Shown here piece after piece: positions 25,114 to 34,080 of a stretch of 46,228 bases of DNA. Origin of the DNA: Clostridia bacterium (GTDB lineage: Bacteria > Bacillota > Clostridia > Christensenellales > Aristaeellaceae); the NCBI GenBank assembly GCA_017397765.1, contig JAFQIB010000025.1, forward strand, positions 1 through 46,228. Reading direction: 5' to 3'. Under the pieces are notes generated by a model. That model had not been told where the DNA came from and ran no database searches. It saw nothing but the letters and a program-made list of their open reading frames with translations. The position numbers and the translations under genes are program-made. How positions within the stretch are numbered: the first letter of the stretch is position 1; each line of letters starts with the position of its first letter.

Positions 25114-25617
25114 TTATTCAGCTTCTTTATCGCGAGTATTTGTATTCACATATTCCTGCCAAATACGTTCAGTGCCCAAGCTACCGGGCTCCCAAACATT
25201 CTGACCGGGATGAATAGATTCCCACAGCTTATCATTATGGCTTACAACCGCGCCAGGCTGATACTTGTTGCTGATGCCGTCCCAAGGTTTCCACTGCTCG
25301 TAGACAACCTCGTCTTCTTCAGGAGCTTCAGGAGCTTCAGGAGCTTCGCCTTCCTCGGGTTTAGACACCTTCTCTTCCAAGATCATGACACGATCTTCAA
25401 GAGCGTGAATATAACGCAGGAGGGTCTCAAAACGAGCATCGTCACTTGGTTTTTCTCCGGTGATATTCATGCTTTCAGAAGCTTGACGGAGGAGATCATC
25501 ACGGTCCTGTTCGGTCAGCCTGTTTTCGATATAGGACTTTTCGATCTTCTCCTGAATATTAGAGAGCTTATAGTTGCCGCCACGAATAACGGCTTCAAAT
25601 ACAGGTTTCAGATTCAT
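25114..25617 (-). CDS. Phage tail protein with carbohydrate-binding module
   Basis: The 167-residue product begins MNLKPVFEAVIRGGNYKLSNIQEKIEKSYIENRL, a helical N-terminus like that of XkdW/tail accessory proteins. A coiled coil (about 64-86) and a Pro/Glu/Ala linker (EEGEAPEAPEAPEE) lead to a C-terminal CBM5/12-type chitin-binding fold (YEQWKPWDGISNKYQPGAVVSH, then LWESIHPGQNVWEPG). Such modules bind surface glycans. AAGGAGGT precedes the start at 25617. Confidence 0.8.
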   Translation of the reverse strand: MNLKPVFEAVIRGGNYKLSNIQEKIEKSYIENRLTEQDRDDLLRQASESMNITGEKPSDDARFETLLRYIHALEDRVMILEEKVSKPEEGEAPEAPEAPEEDEVVYEQWKPWDGISNKYQPGAVVSHNDKLWESIHPGQNVWEPGSLGTERIWQEYVNTNTRDKEAE

Positions 25618-25629
25618 GTATATACCTCC

Positions 25630-28578
25630 TTATTGGTCAAGCAGTGCAGCGGCCAGCGCAGCAAATTTGTTGTCGATGTAAATCTTCGTATCGGCAATGT
25701 AGGACAGAGCCATCCCCGCGTCGCTGTCATTGAAGACCGTCGTATGGGGATACTGGGACTTCAGGGCTGCAAAGGCGGCCAGTACCTTCGGGGACAGCGG
25801 GGTTTCGATGGACGTTGCAAGTTCATACAAAAATTTCGCATCGCCGTAAGCTGCCTTCAGGTCAGCAAGAGTGGTGTATGGAGACCCGTACAGAAACACA
25901 TATGGATCTTTCTCATTGCCGCAACAATATTGCGCTCCGCTTCTCGGACCAGCGGAAAAATGGCTGCACAAGAGATTTGCTGATCCGGGCTTCTTGTCAG
26001 TCACCGACGTAAAGTAGTAGTTCGTGCCATTGTGACCACCTGTCATCTCGGACAGAGTAACACGCTTTATTCTCTGCACATACACCTTGCGCGTGAAGTC
26101 AATCTCATCACACACCCACCGTTGACCGTTTCCGTCAATGTAGTTTCCTCCGGAAGAAACCGGGAGACCGGGCAGACCGTTGGGCGTTTCAGCGGTCATC
26201 GTCTGATACTCCTGATAAGGCTCGTATTCCGTGGCTACGGCACCGACTTCGATCTGCGGCTTGAATACCAGATTTTCGACCGTTTTGCCTGCGGCCACAT
26301 TGAGTGCCATCCACGCATATTTCGGTTTGTCAATGGTGAAGGTTTTCGGCGTAGCGTATACATAGACCGCAGTAGAGCCTGTAGAATCCATTGTGTCATT
26401 GTACGAAAGCTGGAAATAGCCGTCCCCGTTAGGCAAGCCGGAGGAAACGGTGTATGTTGCAGCTGGGAGATACAGCCACCTGCTACCGGTTGTGAGCGTC
26501 ATGCTACTGCGAGCCGTGGTATCGTTTGTACCATTCGCGGTGAAGGTGCCGTCCGCGTTGGTCACAAAGGTGATGCCGTTGCTGGTATAGTCCGCTTTGG
26601 AAGTTCGCCTGTCCTGGAACAGGTTTTTGCCTGCAAGCATTACACTGACATCTCCATCAGCACCCGCATTCACCAGCTCGACCGGCGCTTCCGGCGTGGG
26701 TGTGCCGTCCTGGGTGGTTTTGCCGTACAGGTGTAGGCCGGCCAGGGGCCTCTCTGCGCTGTCAGAGACGGACAGAACATTACCAGAGACTGTGGCTACA
26801 ATAGGAGGAGCTGCTGACGAGTCAATACTGCCTTGTATGTTGTTGTTTGTCCAAGCTTGTGTGTCGACAATATAGTCGATTCTCATCCCCGCATCTACAT
26901 TGTTATACACCGTAGTGTTGAGATACTGTACAGTCAGCGTAGTACTATCAATCTGTTCTGGTGGCAGCGGAGTTTCAATAGGTGTCGCAAGTGCATACAG
27001 GATGGTGGTCGGGTTCGCGGAGAACCATGCATTTGCAGTATCCGCATCCGCAACGCCCTCAATGCCGAAGAACATGGACTGGCCGCTTGCAGTAACGCCG
27101 AATACGCCGTGCGAAAAACTCGCTGCAACGTTGTTTTTGTTGACGAATCTATCGCTGATCGTTTTGTTTCTGTGCGGAATTGCTACATAATAGCTGCTGC
27201 TCAATATAAGCTGCATTACACCGCCAAAGGGCATCCTTTCATCAGCATACCACCGCATTGATTGACTGCCGTCCAGCGTCAAAGCGTGTAGCCTCTTCAC
27301 ATACACCTTGCGCACAAAGTCGATTTCATCACAGATCCACTGCTGACCGTTTGCGTCGGTGTAGTTGCCGCCGCTGGTTACGGGGATGCCGGGGATACCT
27401 GCTTCATCTGTGACAACGACAAGGCCTTGACCGCCGTCCTTGTACGGCTCATAATCGTCCGTAAACGCACCCGCAGCACAGATCATCGGCTTGAAGGTCA
27501 GGTTGTTGTAGGTTTCTCCTTCTTTCGTCCGAATATAGCATTCAAGGAGATCCCCGTCTTCAATGGTGAGATTCCCAGGAAAGGTGTTTGTGCCACCAAT
27601 GGTTTTTCCGTCCCGATAAACGCCAACGCGATATGTAATATTTTGAGATACTCCATCAAAAGTGCCGGTATGCCCGTTTGTGACCCTGTACGTTCCGGCA
27701 GGAAGCCTGATACCCTTGTCATAGGACGAGCTGTAAGTAGTCAGGTAGATGTAGCCGGACGCGGTGGCAGTGCCATCAAGCGTTACAGTACCATCGGCGT
27801 TGCGGGTGACAGTCGCGCCAGATGCGACTCCGCCCGAACCACCAACAAAAGACGGCATCAGGTTCTTGCCCTGCACCTTTACGGTGATGCTGCCGCCAGC
27901 TCCCACATTCGCAAGGGGAATGGGCGCTTCCGGCGTGGGCGTACCGGTCTGTACAGTTTTACCGTACAGGCGTACACCTGTTAAGATCGTTTTAGTGCTG
28001 TCTGTCGAAGAGATTATACCGTCTCCGTCAACGCTTTGTACGATTGCAGGGGCAGTTGATGTTATCAGAGTCACCGCTGCCGCGATAACATTCGTGGTGG
28101 CCTGATTTGCACTATTGGCGGCGGCTTCTGCCGTAGCGGTAGCGGCACGCATGTTGTCGATCTCCGCCAGCAGCCCGGCCAGGGAGGGCAGCACGCCCTC
28201 CGGATCGACAATCAGGTCGGTGGTGTTTGCATCCACCTGCAGGAGCGCCAGCAGATGGGTCGCCGTCACGCTGCCGTAAGAGAGGGTGAGGCTGAGTCTT
28301 GCCAGCCCGGGAACGGCATAGCAGGCGGCGGACAGCGTCAGGACTGCCGCGCCGTTGACAATGGCGCCCGCCAGGGGAATGGTAGTGCCGTCGGCGCGCA
28401 GGCAGGCGCCGGACACCTGCACGCCGGTCAGGTCAACAGGGACGCCGCTGCGCAGCGCGGTGAAGTGCAGCTGATGGGCATTGGCATTCCCGGCAGCCAG
28501 CGTCATGCGCAGGGGCTGGACGGCGAGGCCGGCGTCCAGGTCAACCTGGATGGGGATGAGGGAGCTGATCTCAGGCAT
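25630..28578 (-). CDS. Phage baseplate/tail fibre protein (BppU-like N-terminus)
   Basis: At 982 residues this is the largest gene in the element. The N-terminal 110 residues (VQPLRMTLAAGNANAHQLHF, GVQVSGACLRADG) match BppU-like baseplate upper proteins. A helical stretch (about 140-180) is followed by two tandem copies of a module of about 340-370 residues, each starting with LYGKT.Q.GTPTPEAP and ending in NG..W.CDEIDF.RKVYV and a LYALAT/LYELAT-S/P-IETPL block. The modules probably form successive receptor-binding domains. AGGAGG is seven bases before ATG 28578; the in-frame ATG at 28596 lacks spacing. Confidence 0.82.
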   Translation of the reverse strand: MPEISSLIPIQVDLDAGLAVQPLRMTLAAGNANAHQLHFTALRSGVPVDLTGVQVSGACLRADGTTIPLAGAIVNGAAVLTLSAACYAVPGLARLSLTLSYGSVTATHLLALLQVDANTTDLIVDPEGVLPSLAGLLAEIDNMRAATATAEAAANSANQATTNVIAAAVTLITSTAPAIVQSVDGDGIISSTDSTKTILTGVRLYGKTVQTGTPTPEAPIPLANVGAGGSITVKVQGKNLMPSFVGGSGGVASGATVTRNADGTVTLDGTATASGYIYLTTYSSSYDKGIRLPAGTYRVTNGHTGTFDGVSQNITYRVGVYRDGKTIGGTNTFPGNLTIEDGDLLECYIRTKEGETYNNLTFKPMICAAGAFTDDYEPYKDGGQGLVVVTDEAGIPGIPVTSGGNYTDANGQQWICDEIDFVRKVYVKRLHALTLDGSQSMRWYADERMPFGGVMQLILSSSYYVAIPHRNKTISDRFVNKNNVAASFSHGVFGVTASGQSMFFGIEGVADADTANAWFSANPTTILYALATPIETPLPPEQIDSTTLTVQYLNTTVYNNVDAGMRIDYIVDTQAWTNNNIQGSIDSSAAPPIVATVSGNVLSVSDSAERPLAGLHLYGKTTQDGTPTPEAPVELVNAGADGDVSVMLAGKNLFQDRRTSKADYTSNGITFVTNADGTFTANGTNDTTARSSMTLTTGSRWLYLPAATYTVSSGLPNGDGYFQLSYNDTMDSTGSTAVYVYATPKTFTIDKPKYAWMALNVAAGKTVENLVFKPQIEVGAVATEYEPYQEYQTMTAETPNGLPGLPVSSGGNYIDGNGQRWVCDEIDFTRKVYVQRIKRVTLSEMTGGHNGTNYYFTSVTDKKPGSANLLCSHFSAGPRSGAQYCCGNEKDPYVFLYGSPYTTLADLKAAYGDAKFLYELATSIETPLSPKVLAAFAALKSQYPHTTVFNDSDAGMALSYIADTKIYIDNKFAALAAALLDQ

Positions 28579-28777
28579 GGTCTTCCTCCTTTTCAAGCGC
28601 CGCAGGGGTCAGCGGGCTGCCGGACGCTTCTTCGCAGACGGTTTCCCGGTTGAGTCGGAGCGCCTCAGCGATTTTTTCCAGCGCCTGCATGCAGCTGAGC
28701 ATACAGGCGATATTGTCTTTTCCCCGCACTTCGATGCGCCCAAGCGCATTCAGTACGGAACGGATGAGCTTTTCCAT
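28571..28777 (-). CDS. Small phage protein, unknown
   Basis: A 68-residue acidic helical protein (MEKLIRSVLNALGRIEVRGK, ALEKIAEALRLN). The second ATG (28777) has GAGGAGGG at ideal distance. It ends inside the start of the fibre gene. I do not recognise it; its position after Tal is a common place for small baseplate accessory proteins. Confidence 0.6.
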   Translation of the reverse strand: MEKLIRSVLNALGRIEVRGKDNIACMLSCMQALEKIAEALRLNRETVCEEASGSPLTPAALEKEEDHA

Positions 28778-28790
28778 TTGCATGCCCTCC

Positions 28791-28859
28791 TCAGGGAGAA
28801 TCGGTGATTCTTGTGGACAAGGTGATGGTGAAGGCAGCAGGGAATGAAGTGATCTTCAT
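28791..28859 (-). CDS. Possible 22-residue phage peptide
   Basis: AAGGAG lies eight bases before ATG 28859, directly after the Tal stop, and the frame closes with TGA at the ribosome-binding site of the next gene. The peptide (MKITSFPAAF..., Ser/Thr rich) matches nothing I know. Coding is supported only by the ribosome-binding site and tight spacing. Confidence 0.35.
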   Translation of the reverse strand: MKITSFPAAFTITLSTRITDSP

Positions 28860-28874
28860 ATGTACAGCTCCTTA

Positions 28875-30449
28875 TTATGCTTCCAGCGCAGCGATTCGGG
28901 CTGCAAGGGCGTTCGTCACAGCGGTTGTTGCGTAGCCTTGCTTCAGTACCCATGCCTGTGTTGCCGCATTGGACGGCAGGTCAGTCATGAAGCCCTTGCC
29001 GTTGACCCATTCCTGGGTAGCTGCCGTACCGCCGTTAAGCTGGCCGCACACAATGTCGTCAAAATCCGCATGACCGCCAACGATGGTGTTGACCGACATG
29101 CTTTCGGTAATCATTTCATCGACATAGCCCTGCAGCGCTTCAAGCTCCTCGATGGTCACCAGACCGGTGATCTGAGTTTCCAGGGCTTCCACCCGCACCA
29201 GATCTGCCTTGGCTTCGATCAGACTGTTGACGGCGTCCAGCCGGAGGGAAACGGTGTTGATCTCCTTGTCCAGATCGGTATAGGAGGCCTTCAGGGCCAG
29301 CTCGCCCAAGGCTTTGTTCAGCAGGATTTCCGCTTCGCCGATGCGGGTGGATACGCCGTCCACCTCGGTTTTTGTGGCTTTCAGCTCAATTTCCTGAGCA
29401 AGAAAGTCAATCGCGTCGGCTTCGATCCGCAGCTGCCGGTCCAGCTGCTCCCAGGTCAGCCGCTGCATGCGGATGTCCACGACCAGGCCTGCTACCGTGG
29501 CGCTCATGTCCTCCTGCGTGGAGGCCAGCGTCAGCACGGCATGCATGGGTTCGCCAATTGGATCAGGCTGTTCGATGGTGACGATGCGCTGCACCGCGGT
29601 CATATCGGGCAGGACGCAGCGGCACAGATCCCCCACGTGGAAGGCGTCGAATGGCTCGCCGGTGAGGGCGGAGAGCTGCAGGGCGGTCAAGGTGATGGTC
29701 AGGCGGGGATTCTTGGCCTTCTCCACATACCGCTGCACCGCGTCACGGATGAAGTCCTTGCCAAGATCCTTGTCTACGCTGGCCCGGCGGGCGATCACGC
29801 CCCACTTGCCGATGGTGTCCGCATCGATGGGCGCGTCCAGCCCGTCCGCATAGGCGCGGGTGCACATGTCGGAGGCGTCCTCCTCGATGGTCACGTCGGA
29901 AAGATTCCGCTCCAGCCGGCATTCGCAGCGCACTTTATCGGGCAGCTTGCGGATGTGCAGCACCCAGGGCAGGGCCGACTGATCTGTCTCCAGATGGTAC
30001 TCCGGCACCTCGTTCATCAGATCCAGCAAGCTCTCCAGATCGTTGGAGTGCTTGATGGTCCAGGTCAGCTCCTGGTCGTCGGGCACCTCGCAGTCACCCA
30101 GCACCCATCTGTCCTGATTGCTCAGCAGCCGGGTCACCAGGGTACGCAGGCTGCCGGTGCGGGTTTCTTCGCCGGGGTGCATGTGGTCGCTGAGGGTGCA
30201 CAGGCCGTGCTGCAGGGTGGCTTCCGTCAGGCCGTCCGAATCCCGGACAATGCCGGTCACGCGGAATACGCCGGCGCTGCCGTCCCGGTCAAAGAGCTCC
30301 ACGAAGGAGCGAGGCTCGACATTGGCGCTCTTCACGGTCAGGGAAGCGCCGGACAGCGGGCGCAGCTGCCGGGTCAGACGAAGCGCCACGGGCGCGACCG
30401 GGCTGATGGGGTTCAGCTGCCTGTCCAGCAGCAGGGGAGAACGGATCAC
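28875..30449 (-). CDS. Tail-associated protein Tal (prophage endopeptidase tail type)
   Basis: The 524-residue tail-tip protein follows Dit, as in siphophages. The first 330 residues carry the baseplate-hub fold (LTRQLRPLSGASLTVKS, VFRVTGIVRDSDGLTEATL), and the last 170 are helical with repeated TWEQLDRQLRIEAD- and SYTDLDKEINTVSLRLD-type segments that link to the fibres. GTG 30449 overlaps the Dit stop (GTGA); GTG 30458 is also in frame. It closes the tail tube and contacts the cell surface. Confidence 0.82.
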   Translation of the reverse strand: MIRSPLLLDRQLNPISPVAPVALRLTRQLRPLSGASLTVKSANVEPRSFVELFDRDGSAGVFRVTGIVRDSDGLTEATLQHGLCTLSDHMHPGEETRTGSLRTLVTRLLSNQDRWVLGDCEVPDDQELTWTIKHSNDLESLLDLMNEVPEYHLETDQSALPWVLHIRKLPDKVRCECRLERNLSDVTIEEDASDMCTRAYADGLDAPIDADTIGKWGVIARRASVDKDLGKDFIRDAVQRYVEKAKNPRLTITLTALQLSALTGEPFDAFHVGDLCRCVLPDMTAVQRIVTIEQPDPIGEPMHAVLTLASTQEDMSATVAGLVVDIRMQRLTWEQLDRQLRIEADAIDFLAQEIELKATKTEVDGVSTRIGEAEILLNKALGELALKASYTDLDKEINTVSLRLDAVNSLIEAKADLVRVEALETQITGLVTIEELEALQGYVDEMITESMSVNTIVGGHADFDDIVCGQLNGGTAATQEWVNGKGFMTDLPSNAATQAWVLKQGYATTAVTNALAARIAALEA

Positions 30450-31222
30450 CAGTACCACCCCTTTGCAGAAAGCTGAAGCTTGCAGGCCGTGTTGGCAGCG
30501 ATGTGGACGGCGTTATCCTGCCGGGCATTCAGGGGGATGCCCTCGCTGCCAGTGCGGCAGGACAGGCAGGGGACGCGGCTGCCGTCCGTATCCGTCCAGA
30601 ATGCGACCAGTACGCCCTCCTGGTAGTCGATGACAAGGGTTTTCCCAGCCGGGACAGCAAGGCCGGAGAAGGCCATTTCTGCCCCGTTGGCGGCGATGGT
30701 CAGGGAAGTCAATGCGCCGCCTTCCGGTGTGACACTGCAGCGCAGGGGGCATTGCTGCACATTGCCTGTGGGCCGGATGTGCAGCGTCTCCTCCGTGACA
30801 GCGTCGGCGGAGACAGTCACCGGGAAGCGATCCTCCCAGAAGGGCACGGCGTGGGCGGTGAAGGTCAGCTCGCACAGCTCCGTCCATTTGCGCTTGCTCA
30901 TGGTCTGGGGCGTTTCGGTGCAGCACACCTGCAGCCGCTGTCCGGGACGGTCGGCGATCTCCAGTACCCGGCCATTCATGGCCCAGGCGGTTACGTCGGA
31001 GAGGATGCGAGTGCGCAGAGAAAGCTCGGAGGTCAGGACAGCAAACTGTACCCTGACCTCCCGGCTGGCGATGTGATCCCGGACAAGCAGGCTGCCGGGC
31101 GTCTGAAGCCGCGCTTGCAGATTCGTGGTGCGCTCCGGCTGGAGCTCGACCACGTCTGCGATGCGGATCAGCGGCGACACGCTTGCCAGCGGCACGCCGT
31201 CAAGGGCGATATAGTAGCTCAA
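30446..31222 (-). CDS. Distal tail protein Dit
   Basis: The 258-residue product lies between the tape measure and Tal. It has the Dit pattern: ALDGVPLASVSPLIRIADV at the start, a core beta domain, LEIADRPGQRLQVCC and the FTAHAVPFWEDRFP block, then a galectin-like C-terminal half (GALTSLTIAANGAEMAFS). The start is probably TTG 31222, which overlaps the previous stop as TTGA with GGAGGTG six bases upstream; GTG 31231 has no room for a Shine-Dalgarno. Dit hexamers form the baseplate hub. Confidence 0.82.
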   Translation of the reverse strand: MSYYIALDGVPLASVSPLIRIADVVELQPERTTNLQARLQTPGSLLVRDHIASREVRVQFAVLTSELSLRTRILSDVTAWAMNGRVLEIADRPGQRLQVCCTETPQTMSKRKWTELCELTFTAHAVPFWEDRFPVTVSADAVTEETLHIRPTGNVQQCPLRCSVTPEGGALTSLTIAANGAEMAFSGLAVPAGKTLVIDYQEGVLVAFWTDTDGSRVPCLSCRTGSEGIPLNARQDNAVHIAANTACKLQLSAKGWYW

Positions 31223-32028
31223 CTTGTCCACCTCCGTGCTTTGACGTCCTGCTCCATCTCACGAGAAACGACAGGCTTGAGGATGCGGCCGACGGTCTTC
31301 TTGTCCATTTCCACGGTGAGGCCGCTCATGGCGCTGACGATCCGGTCAGCCAGACGGTCCATATCAGCTGCTTCCATCCGGGGCTGCGGATCGGCCGCCG
31401 GCAGCGCAGGCATGACGCTGTACTGCAGCCCATCCAGATTGGCGGCGAAGGTCTGGTCGAAGATCAGGCCCATTTTGCGCCACAGGGTATCAAGGGGCAG
31501 AAGAGCCTCCGCGCCGGATTCGCCTGCGGTATGCAGGAAGCGCGTCGTGCCGGGGAAGATGCCGCCTGAAGCGTGGCTTTTGCCGGTCAGGCCAGGCAGG
31601 AGACTGCCGGTCAAACCGGCAGCGATGCCGCTCAGCAGCGCGCCGACGCGGACGGACAGATGAAGGGCGTTCAGCTGCCGCTGAATGTCTGCTTCTCCGC
31701 CGGACAGCCGGGCGTGGGCTATGTTGATGGTATATTTTCCGCTCTGCAGCGTCTGGTCGAGCTCCGTCTGCAGGCGCTGAAAAGAGAGGGAAGCCTCCGA
31801 TTCTGCGCTGCGGGAAAGCTGAGACAGCGGGGATGCATCCAGTGTTGACAGCTGCTGAAGCCGGGCCAGGGCATGGCCTGCACGGCTGCTCAGTCCGTTC
31901 AGGGCGGCCTGAGCCAGCGCTGTCCATTGGGTTGTCTTGTCGGTGATCAGCTGCGTGGCTTCATCCAGCGCTGTGCTGATGCCGGAAAGATCGCCTGTGA
32001 TTTCAAATACGACTTTGCCGTCGCTCAA
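31219..32028 (-). CDS. Very short tail tape-measure-like protein
   Basis: The protein has only 269 residues, while siphophage tape measures usually have 600 to over 1500. Its C-terminal half is recognisable: ASGGIFPGTTRFLHTAGESGAEALLPLDTLWRKM is the conserved end block, and a hydrophobic segment (VGALLSGIAAGLTGSLLP) precedes it. The N-terminal 150 residues are helical. It starts at TTG 32028, overlapping the Gp15 stop. It sits exactly in the tape-measure slot, between Gp15 and Dit. If length sets the tail, the tail should be about 40 nm. Confidence 0.75.
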   Translation of the reverse strand: MSDGKVVFEITGDLSGISTALDEATQLITDKTTQWTALAQAALNGLSSRAGHALARLQQLSTLDASPLSQLSRSAESEASLSFQRLQTELDQTLQSGKYTINIAHARLSGGEADIQRQLNALHLSVRVGALLSGIAAGLTGSLLPGLTGKSHASGGIFPGTTRFLHTAGESGAEALLPLDTLWRKMGLIFDQTFAANLDGLQYSVMPALPAADPQPRMEAADMDRLADRIVSAMSGLTVEMDKKTVGRILKPVVSREMEQDVKARRWTS

Positions 32029-32648
32029 GTGGTTTCACCGTCCTTTGTGGGGTTGTCTGCCCAGGCGATGAGGCGCTGGGCCAGCTGATTCAGCCCGGCC
32101 TGATACGCTGTTTGCCGCTGGTCGTCGGTCAGCTTCAGCGCTACGGCAGCCTTGGCCTTGAGCAGCGCTTCCCGCAAACCGGTGTTGCGCCCGTCCGGCG
32201 GGGGAACGGGGCGAGCGCGGAGGGCGGCGACCTCGCAGAGGCGCGTATCTCCCGGCAGCCCGGTCAGCAATTCGCAGAAATCAGCCCAGGGCAGCTCCGT
32301 TCGGTGCAGGTCGATGCCATAGGTCTGGCGAAAGGCTGCGCAGATCAGCGGTGCATCCTGGGTCAGGGACATGATGGGCTGAGCGGCTTGTTCCGGAGGC
32401 GACGATAGCTCATAGGGCTGTTCAATGGTCTTGCAGAGAGCTGTCAGCAAGGCTGCCTGCTTTCCAGGGCTGCGGGGAAGGCGGCCTTTGACCAGCACGC
32501 GCAGAAGCAGGCGCATCCTGTCCTGCTCCGTCAGCTGGGGATCCTGGATTGCGTCCAGCGCATACAGCACCCGGGAAAAGGTCAGCCGCAGCGGATAGGT
32601 CTTGCGGCCCAGGCGGAGGCTGCTGAAGGGCTTTTCGTACAGCTTCAT
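32025..32648 (-). CDS. Phage Gp15 family protein
   Basis: A 207-residue protein of the Gp15 family, found just before the tape measure in A118/TP901-like phages. DAPLICAAFRQTYGIDLHRTELPWADFCELLTGLPGDT is the conserved core. It probably acts as a tail assembly chaperone partner. The start overlaps the preceding stop as ATGA. Confidence 0.78.
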   Translation of the reverse strand: MKLYEKPFSSLRLGRKTYPLRLTFSRVLYALDAIQDPQLTEQDRMRLLLRVLVKGRLPRSPGKQAALLTALCKTIEQPYELSSPPEQAAQPIMSLTQDAPLICAAFRQTYGIDLHRTELPWADFCELLTGLPGDTRLCEVAALRARPVPPPDGRNTGLREALLKAKAAVALKLTDDQRQTAYQAGLNQLAQRLIAWADNPTKDGETT

Positions 32649-33040
32649 GCGCTGGCTCCTCCGGCGGTGCGCTTCAGGGTCCTTTCCAGCGTCCGGCGGC
32701 GTCTGGCACTGCAGCGGACAGCGGCCGGAATGATTCTGCGCAGGAGATAGGGCAGCAGATCCTCCAGCAGGGCAGCGGAATCGTCCTGATAAAAGGAAAG
32801 AAGCTGTCCGGCCTGGGCGGGGCCAAGCAGACCTTCAAACAGGCTGCGGAGCGCCTGCGCCCAGTCGTCCAGCCTTGCGGGGCTGTCCTGAATCGGGGGG
32901 AGCTGGGCAAGTGATTTACCGGCAGTTTGAAGCACCTCAAGGGTCTGGCAGAGGTCAAGGTCAATCAGCAGCGTCAGCTTTCTTGTGCCGCTGGAGAGGG
33001 TCAAAGTTTCGGAAAAACGGGTCTTGCTGCGGATGAACAT
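32645..33040 (-). CDS. Putative tail assembly chaperone
   Basis: The 131-residue product (LTLSSGTRKLTLLIDLDLCQTLEVLQ at the start, a very basic C-terminus) occupies the assembly-chaperone slot after the tail tube gene and is translationally coupled to Gp15. The function is inferred from position. GGTG precedes ATG 33040. Confidence 0.65.
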   Translation of the reverse strand: MFIRSKTRFSETLTLSSGTRKLTLLIDLDLCQTLEVLQTAGKSLAQLPPIQDSPARLDDWAQALRSLFEGLLGPAQAGQLLSFYQDDSAALLEDLLPYLLRRIIPAAVRCSARRRRTLERTLKRTAGGASA

Positions 33041-33147
33041 GGAACACCTCTCAGGTCAATGGGCGTCAGGGCGGATGCAGGGCCGTACGGAAAAAGGCCC
33101 GAAGCGGGCGGCTCCGGGCCAGTATGTGGAGGCTTTGCTATCTGCCG

Positions 33148-33615
33148 TCAGGCGGTAGTCAGCGTCGGCTTGCCGTTCAGGGCAAAGGTGACGCTGAAGG
33201 GGCTGTTGTCGGACGCTGCGCCGCCCAGGGTGGTGACGGCGGTGATGGTTACGGGGCAGGTGAGGCTGACCGTGACGCCGGAGGGCTGGGTCACGTCCAG
33301 GCGGATGCTGGTCTTGCGGGCTTCGGCAAGCTGATACTTCAGGCTGTCGATGTAGTCCTGCGCTGCATCGCCGTACACGCGGCGGCCCTGCAGCGTGAAG
33401 GTGGGCGCAAGGGCGTTGACCTCGTTGCAGGCAAAGCCCTCGCTGCCCAGGAAGAAATACTGCTTGGTCTGCTCATTGAGCGCCTCTTCGATGTTTTCGA
33501 TGCCGGCGCTCAGCGGGGCATAGGTGGCTGCAGCGGCGCGGGGCGTGGTGTTCACGCTCAGACGGGTGTTCCATACGGCCTGCAGCTGGGGGATGGTTTT
33601 CAGGGTGTCTCCCAT
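33148..33615 (-). CDS. Phage tail tube protein
   Basis: The 155-residue protein resembles the tail-tube proteins of Firmicutes phages: IENIEEALNEQTKQYFFLGSEGFA near residue 40, LQGRRVYGDAAQDYIDSLKYQL in the middle and a C-terminal ITAVTTLGGAASDNSPFSVTFALNGKPT. It assembles into hexameric rings around the tape measure. AAGGAG precedes ATG 33615. Confidence 0.85.
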   Translation of the reverse strand: MGDTLKTIPQLQAVWNTRLSVNTTPRAAAATYAPLSAGIENIEEALNEQTKQYFFLGSEGFACNEVNALAPTFTLQGRRVYGDAAQDYIDSLKYQLAEARKTSIRLDVTQPSGVTVSLTCPVTITAVTTLGGAASDNSPFSVTFALNGKPTLTTA

Positions 33616-33651
33616 TAGGCTGAACTCCTTTCCAGGGTGAGAATGACGATA

Positions 33652-34044
33652 TCAGTAATACAGGTTGACTATCAGCGAGGAGGCAAACAGCCACCGGTCG
33701 TCCGGCTCTCTGGCGATCAGCTCCGGCAGCGTTTCCGTGGCGATGCGGGTGATCTGCCAGTCTTCAGTGCCGGGATATGCGGCGGAGCGGGTCAGACTGT
33801 CATGGATGCGGTGCAGGGCAGAGGAGACCAGCTGCATGTCCCGGTGCTTGGCGTTGAGCACCAGGGACAGCTGGACGACGCAGCGCCTGTCCAGATGGCA
33901 GACGGGGGGATCGCCGGGGGCCAGGGCGATGCTGACGCCATCCTCCGCCCCTAGCGGGCCGCGATGGAGCGGGGCGAAGGGCTCGCACGCCCCGGCCAGA
34001 TCCATGACGGCCTGGATGGCTTGATCGATGATTGCTTGTGTCAT
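33652..34044 (-). CDS. Phage tail completion / minor capsid protein
   Basis: A 130-residue protein between the HK97 gp10-like gene and the tail tube. The N-terminal TQAIIDQAIQAVMDLAG and the VQLSLVLNAKHRDMQLVSSALHRIHDSL block fit tail terminator/minor capsid C-type proteins. AAGGAG precedes ATG 34044. Assigned largely by order. Confidence 0.68.
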   Translation of the reverse strand: MTQAIIDQAIQAVMDLAGACEPFAPLHRGPLGAEDGVSIALAPGDPPVCHLDRRCVVQLSLVLNAKHRDMQLVSSALHRIHDSLTRSAAYPGTEDWQITRIATETLPELIAREPDDRWLFASSLIVNLYY

Positions 34045-34080
34045 GCGGCTCCTTTCGGGTATGCGGCGGATCGGCAGGTT

